Source: Clostridiales bacterium (GTDB lineage Bacteria > Bacillota > Clostridia > Oscillospirales > Oscillospiraceae). From it: 15,722 nucleotides of DNA. The stretch is taken from the NCBI GenBank assembly GCA_021201515.1, contig JAJQET010000119.1:1-15722 (forward strand), read 5' to 3'. Position 1 is the stretch's first letter; every line of letters starts with the position of its first letter. The position numbers and the translations under genes are program-made. Below are positions 13,578-15,722 of this stretch, in pieces. A model generated the notes under the pieces. The model saw only the letters and a list, made by a program, of their open reading frames with translations, did no database searches and was not told the origin of the DNA.

Positions 13578-13604
13578 GCCGCCTGAGCATCGGGAACAGG
13601 CGGC
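13578..13604 (+). repeat. Hairpin in the ispF-coaBC gap
   Basis: GCCGCCTG (13578-13585) pairs with CAGGCGGC (13597-13604) around an 11-base loop. It lies 29 bp after ispF and 21 bp before coaBC. No T-run follows, so it is probably not a terminator. It may affect mRNA processing or coaBC translation. Confidence 0.4.
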
Positions 13605-13625
13605 CCCGCAAAAGAGGGAACCCTT

Positions 13626-14819
13626 ATGCTGAAAGACAAAACGATTCTTCTGGGCGTCACCGGCGGCATCGCCTGCTACAAGAGCGCCATGCTGGCCTCC
13701 GCCCTGGTGAAGCAGCACGCCAACGTGCAGGTGGTGATGACGAAAAACGCCACCGAGTTCATCACCCCCCTGACCTTTGAGCAGCTGACGGGCCATCGGG
13801 TGGCGGTGGACACCTTTGACCGCAGCTTCTCCTATCAGGTGGGCCACATCTCCCTGGCCAGTCAGGCCGACCTGGTGCTGATCGCCCCGGCCACCGCCAA
13901 CGTGCTGGCGAAGCTGGCCAATGGCTTGGCGGACGATATGCTGACCACCACCGTGCTGGCCTGCCGCTGCCCCAAGATCGCCGCCCCGGCCATGAACACC
14001 GGGATGTACGAAAATCTGGTGACTCAGGACAATCTGGAAAAGCTCCGCCACTACGGCTGGGAGATTGTGGAGCCGGCCAGCGGTCACCTGGCCTGCGGCA
14101 CCGAGGGCAAGGGCCGGATGCCGGAGCCGGAGGAGCTGCTCCAGGTCTGCCTCCACGCCCTGTCCCATGAGAAGGACATGACGGGGAAGCGGGTGCTGGT
14201 GACGGCAGGCCCCACCCAGGAGGACATCGACCCCGTCCGCTACCTGACCAATCGCTCCTCCGGCAAGATGGGCTACGCCATCGCCAAAGCCGCCTCCGCC
14301 CGGGGGGCGGAGGTGACGCTGGTCTCCGGCCCGGTACACCTGCCGAAACCGCCTTATGTGGAGGTGGTGAACGTCCGCTCCGCGGCGGAGATGTACGACG
14401 CCGTCACCGGCCGCAGCGGGGAGATGGACATCATCATCAAGGCTGCCGCCGTGGCGGACTACCGCCCCGCCTCCGTGGCGGAGGACAAGGTGAAGAAGGG
14501 GGACGGCGACCTCTCCATCCCCCTGACCCGCACCCGGGACATTTTGCAGTACCTGGGCGACCACAAGCGCCCCGGCCAGTTTCTCTGCGGCTTCTCCATG
14601 GAGACCAGGGACATGGTGGCGAGCAGCAGGAAAAAACTGAAAAAAAAGCACCTGGACCTGATCGCCGCCAACAACGTGAAGGTGGCGGGGGCGGGCTTCG
14701 CCGGGGACACCAACATCCTCACCCTGATTTCCCCCGACAGCATGGAGGAGCTGCCCCTCCTGACCAAGGAAGAGGCCGCCCACGCCCTGCTGGACGCCAT
14801 TTTGCAGCGGATGGGGTAG
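13626..14819 (+). CDS. coaBC: Bifunctional phosphopantothenoylcysteine decarboxylase / phosphopantothenate-cysteine ligase
   Basis: Makes 4'-phosphopantetheine for coenzyme A in two steps; 397 aa, full length. The CoaC flavoprotein half (1 to about 185) has LLGVTGGIACYKS (8-20), the catalytic His74 in GHISLA, APATANVLAK (87-96), PAMN (121-124) and the Cys157 flap HLACGTEGKGRM (154-165). The CoaB half (about 187-397) has LVTAGPTQEDIDPVRYLTNR (191-210), SSGKMGYAIA, AAVADYRP (274-281) and the Lys pair in KVKK (288-291). Fusion of the two is the normal bacterial form. It is the last gene before a strong terminator and probably shares the ispD promoter, since no clear promoter lies in the 76-bp gap. 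Confidence 0.97.
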   Translation: MLKDKTILLGVTGGIACYKSAMLASALVKQHANVQVVMTKNATEFITPLTFEQLTGHRVAVDTFDRSFSYQVGHISLASQADLVLIAPATANVLAKLANGLADDMLTTTVLACRCPKIAAPAMNTGMYENLVTQDNLEKLRHYGWEIVEPASGHLACGTEGKGRMPEPEELLQVCLHALSHEKDMTGKRVLVTAGPTQEDIDPVRYLTNRSSGKMGYAIAKAASARGAEVTLVSGPVHLPKPPYVEVVNVRSAAEMYDAVTGRSGEMDIIIKAAAVADYRPASVAEDKVKKGDGDLSIPLTRTRDILQYLGDHKRPGQFLCGFSMETRDMVASSRKKLKKKHLDLIAANNVKVAGAGFAGDTNILTLISPDSMEELPLLTKEEAAHALLDAILQRMG

Positions 14820-14896
14820 AACCATCTGCCGCTCATCGAGGGCGATGTCATCAATTTAAAGAGGATTGTATTCCTTATCCAGGGGGAACCCACCCC

Positions 14897-14933
14897 GCCC
14901 ATGAACCGCATCCCGGTTCATGGGCATTTTTTT
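14897..14933 (+). terminator. Intrinsic terminator after coaBC
   Basis: GCCCATGAACCG (14897-14908) and CGGTTCATGGGC (14914-14925) form a perfect 12-bp stem with a 5-base loop, followed by A and seven T's. The 77 bases between the coaBC stop and the stem show no gene or other element I recognise. Confidence 0.95.
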
Positions 14934-14971
14934 GCCCTCCTGCCCTTGCCCAAACGGGAATTTGCATGAAT

Positions 14972-15015
14972 CCTGTCATATTTTACCGGAACTTTACCGG
15001 TGGTTGGTTTCAAAT
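14972..15015 (+). promoter_or_regulatory. Pho-box-like 11-bp direct repeats
   Basis: TTTACCGG occurs at 14982-14989 and again exactly 11 bp later at 14993-15000. Another 11 bp upstream lies CTGTCAT (14973-14979), the same as the half-site of the E. coli PhoB box. The 11-bp spacing is the hallmark of PhoB/PhoP binding sites. The position just upstream of a PstS-like gene fits phosphate-starvation control, though the exact clostridial consensus is not known to me. Confidence 0.55.
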
Positions 15016-15036
15016 CTTACATATGGGCGGTACAAT
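15008..15036 (+). promoter_or_regulatory. Activator-type promoter of the PstS-like gene
   Basis: A good -10 TACAAT (15031-15036) has only a weak -35 (TTTCAA, 15008-15013) at 17 bp. This is expected of a promoter that needs PhoP/PhoB bound at the repeats just upstream. A 12-bp perfect palindrome, AGCTGTACAGCT (15039-15050), covers the predicted transcription start. Confidence 0.55.
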
Positions 15037-15105
15037 GAAGCTGTACAGCTTTCTGCTGTGAACCAAACGACTGCAATCAGTTGAAAAAGAGAGGTAGAAT
15101 ACTTC

Positions 15106-15722
15106 ATGCGGAACAGGAAACGAATCCTCTTGCTGCTCCTGGCTGTGGCGCTGACGCTGAGCGGCTGCGGCGCGGCGGGGGACAGCCTGACGGCGGTGGA
15201 CGGCCTGGAGGCCCTGGGCGGGGTTCAGGTGGTGTCCAGAGAGGAAGGCTCCGGCACCCGGAGCGCCTTTGCGGAGCTGGTGGGCTTTGACGAGGGCGCG
15301 GACGGCGAAAGCGCCGACGCCACGGTGGAGACGGCCCTGGTGGTCACGGACGGTTCGGCGGTGATCGCCGCCGTGGAGGACGACCCGTCGGCGGTGGGCT
15401 ATGTCTCCATGGGGTCGCTGGACGCTCTGGACGGGGCCAAAACCCTGGCGGTGGACGGCGTGGAGGCCACGCTGGACAACGTAAAGAACGGCAGCTATCC
15501 CCTGAGCAGGCCCTTCTGCCTGGCCTGGAGCGGCAGCCTCAGTGAGCTGGAGCAGGACTTCCTGACCTATGTGCTGGGGAAGGGGCAGGACATTGTGGCC
15601 CAGAGCTATGTGACGGTGGTGGACAGCGCCACCTTCCTCTCCGGGAAGCAGTCCGGCACCATCACCGTCCACGGCTCCACCTCCGCCGCCCCGCTGCTGG
15701 AGGCGCTGGCAGAGGAGTACAT
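15106..15722 (+). CDS. pstS: PstS-like phosphate-binding lipoprotein with rearranged domain order (3' end off window)
   Basis: 205 complete codons, still open at the right edge. A lipoprotein signal (residues 1-20, lipobox LSGC with Cys21) shows that it is exported and lipid-anchored. Residues 40-172 resemble the second half of a PstS: VQVVSREEGSGTRSAF (40-55), AVGYVSMGSLD (96-106), YPLSRPFCLAW (131-141) and LEQDFLTYVLGKGQDIVAQS (148-167). Only afterwards does the motif that normally begins mature PstS appear: SGTITVHGSTSAAPLLEALA (183-202). So this is a tandem protein with a shortened first module, or a circular permutant. The role is probably phosphate capture for a Pst ABC transporter, supported by the Pho-like repeats upstream. 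ATG 15106 has GAGGT ten bases upstream. Confidence 0.8.
   Translation, partial: MRNRKRILLLLLAVALTLSGCGAAGDSLTAVDGLEALGGVQVVSREEGSGTRSAFAELVGFDEGADGESADATVETALVVTDGSAVIAAVEDDPSAVGYVSMGSLDALDGAKTLAVDGVEATLDNVKNGSYPLSRPFCLAWSGSLSELEQDFLTYVLGKGQDIVAQSYVTVVDSATFLSGKQSGTITVHGSTSAAPLLEALAEEY

Noticed and set aside
13578..13604. Terminator between ispF and coaBC
   Set aside because: A good stem but no T-run follows; treated as a hairpin of unknown role.
1..15722. Mobile elements, phage genes, CRISPR arrays, tRNA or rRNA genes, defence system
   Set aside because: No transposase, integrase, repeat-spacer array or structural RNA signature was seen; the window is core chromosomal genes.

Overview
The window looks like a chromosomal core region of a GC-rich, spore-forming member of the Clostridia, most likely an Oscillospiraceae/Ruminococcaceae gut-type bacterium. 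The reasons are: an ispH gene fused to ribosomal-protein-S1 domains (an architecture known from Clostridia), a GerW/YtfJ sporulation protein, a scpA-scpB-DUF2953-ytfJ-dacF-rluB gene order, TTG starts with strong Shine-Dalgarno (SD) sites, and sigma-A-type promoters. All genes recognised in the window lie on the + strand. A minus-strand promoter and SD at the left edge point to a divergent gene just outside. I see no IS element, phage gene, CRISPR array, rRNA or tRNA.

Layout. Bases 1-442 are a divergent control region with a leftward promoter, a rightward promoter and a folded leader. Bases 443-1246 encode a CbiK-type cobalt chelatase homologue that has lost its metal-binding histidines. Bases 1411-6568 are a tightly packed operon with its own promoter: M50 membrane protease, ScpA, ScpB (condensin partners), a DUF2953 membrane protein with a Lys/Glu-rich linker, GerW/YtfJ, a D-Ala-D-Ala carboxypeptidase and an RluB-type pseudouridine synthase. 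Bases 6687-7556 encode an RpiR-family regulator whose promoter region carries two copies of an AATTGCAATT palindrome. Bases 7620-12133 encode a BaiN/HI0933-type flavoprotein, CMP kinase, a PlsC-type acyltransferase and the IspH-S1 fusion, most with ATGA overlaps, ending in a strong terminator. Bases 12327-14819 encode IspD, IspF and CoaBC behind a good promoter and end in a second terminator. At 15106 a PstS-like phosphate-binding lipoprotein begins, behind an 11-bp-periodic Pho-box-like region, and runs off the right edge.

Functionally the block mixes chromosome segregation (ScpAB), envelope and spore biology (protease, GerW, carboxypeptidase), RNA modification, nucleotide and lipid precursors (Cmk, PlsC), the MEP isoprenoid pathway (IspD, IspF, IspH), CoA synthesis (CoaBC) and phosphate uptake.

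The most unusual signals are: (1) the PstS-like protein starts with the C-terminal part of a PstS and only then shows the normal N-terminal motif, so it is a tandem or circularly permuted binding protein; (2) the CbiK homologue lacks its metal-binding histidines while the rest of the fold is well kept; (3) a canonical SD plus in-frame ATG sits exactly at the IspH/S1 junction, inside a low-GC patch, suggesting a second, free S1 product; (4) a consensus extended -10 promoter lies inside the flavoprotein gene; (5) folded leaders precede the chelatase and protease genes.
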